From NCBI GenBank assembly GCA_029857925.1, contig JAOUGF010000123.1:1-6684 (forward strand): a stretch of 6,684 bases of DNA, written 5' to 3'. The translations under genes were made by a program, and so were the position numbers. The stretch comes from Gammaproteobacteria bacterium. Its GTDB lineage: Bacteria; Pseudomonadota; Gammaproteobacteria; S012-40. The notes under the pieces are model-generated. The model saw only the letters and a list, made by a program, of their open reading frames with translations, did no database searches and was not told the origin of the DNA. Every line of letters starts with the position of its first letter. Position 1 is the stretch's first letter. This document shows, piece after piece, positions 6,684 through 6,684 of the stretch.

Positions 6684-6684
6684 G

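Overview
The window looks like a chromosomal segment from a gammaproteobacterium of middling G+C content (near 50% by eye). The case rests on a BarA/GacS-type tripartite hybrid kinase and on adjacent secB and gpsA genes, a proteobacterial arrangement. I cannot name a genus. Both window ends cut genes: the kinase lacks its N-terminal sensor, and a thioredoxin-2 gene lacks its first zinc-ribbon cysteines.

Layout. Positions 2-2188 (+) hold the cytoplasmic part of the hybrid kinase: HAMP, HisKA, HATPase, a degenerate receiver, a true receiver and an HPt domain. It converges on a minus-strand pair: an acyltransferase-3 membrane protein (2240-3346) and, 59 bp upstream of it, an unrecognised exported protein (3406-3948). 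An 11-bp perfect stem with a short U-tract on the minus strand separates the convergent genes. Positions 3949-4684 contain no gene I can support. From 4685 to the window end, the minus strand carries trxC, secB and gpsA in transcription order, with secB and gpsA only 3 bp apart.

The most unusual structure is in the gene-free stretch. Two diverged copies of a roughly 140-150 bp fold-back element (3978-4125 and 4534-4672) lie in inverted orientation around about 400 bp of apparently non-coding DNA. Each has 12-bp terminal inverted repeats of the type GTCGAACTTAGG, a nested inner inverted repeat and no coding capacity. They look like MITE-type or other mobile repeat units. One sits just upstream of the exported-protein gene and the other directly behind the gpsA stop, so they may influence expression of both.

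The genes fall into three functional groups. The first is global signalling by phosphorelay (the kinase). The second is envelope modification and export (acyltransferase and exported protein). The third is a housekeeping unit joining disulfide reduction (TrxC), preprotein chaperoning for Sec export (SecB) and glycerol-3-phosphate synthesis for phospholipids (GpsA). Apart from the repeat pair, I found no evidence of a novel multi-gene system.
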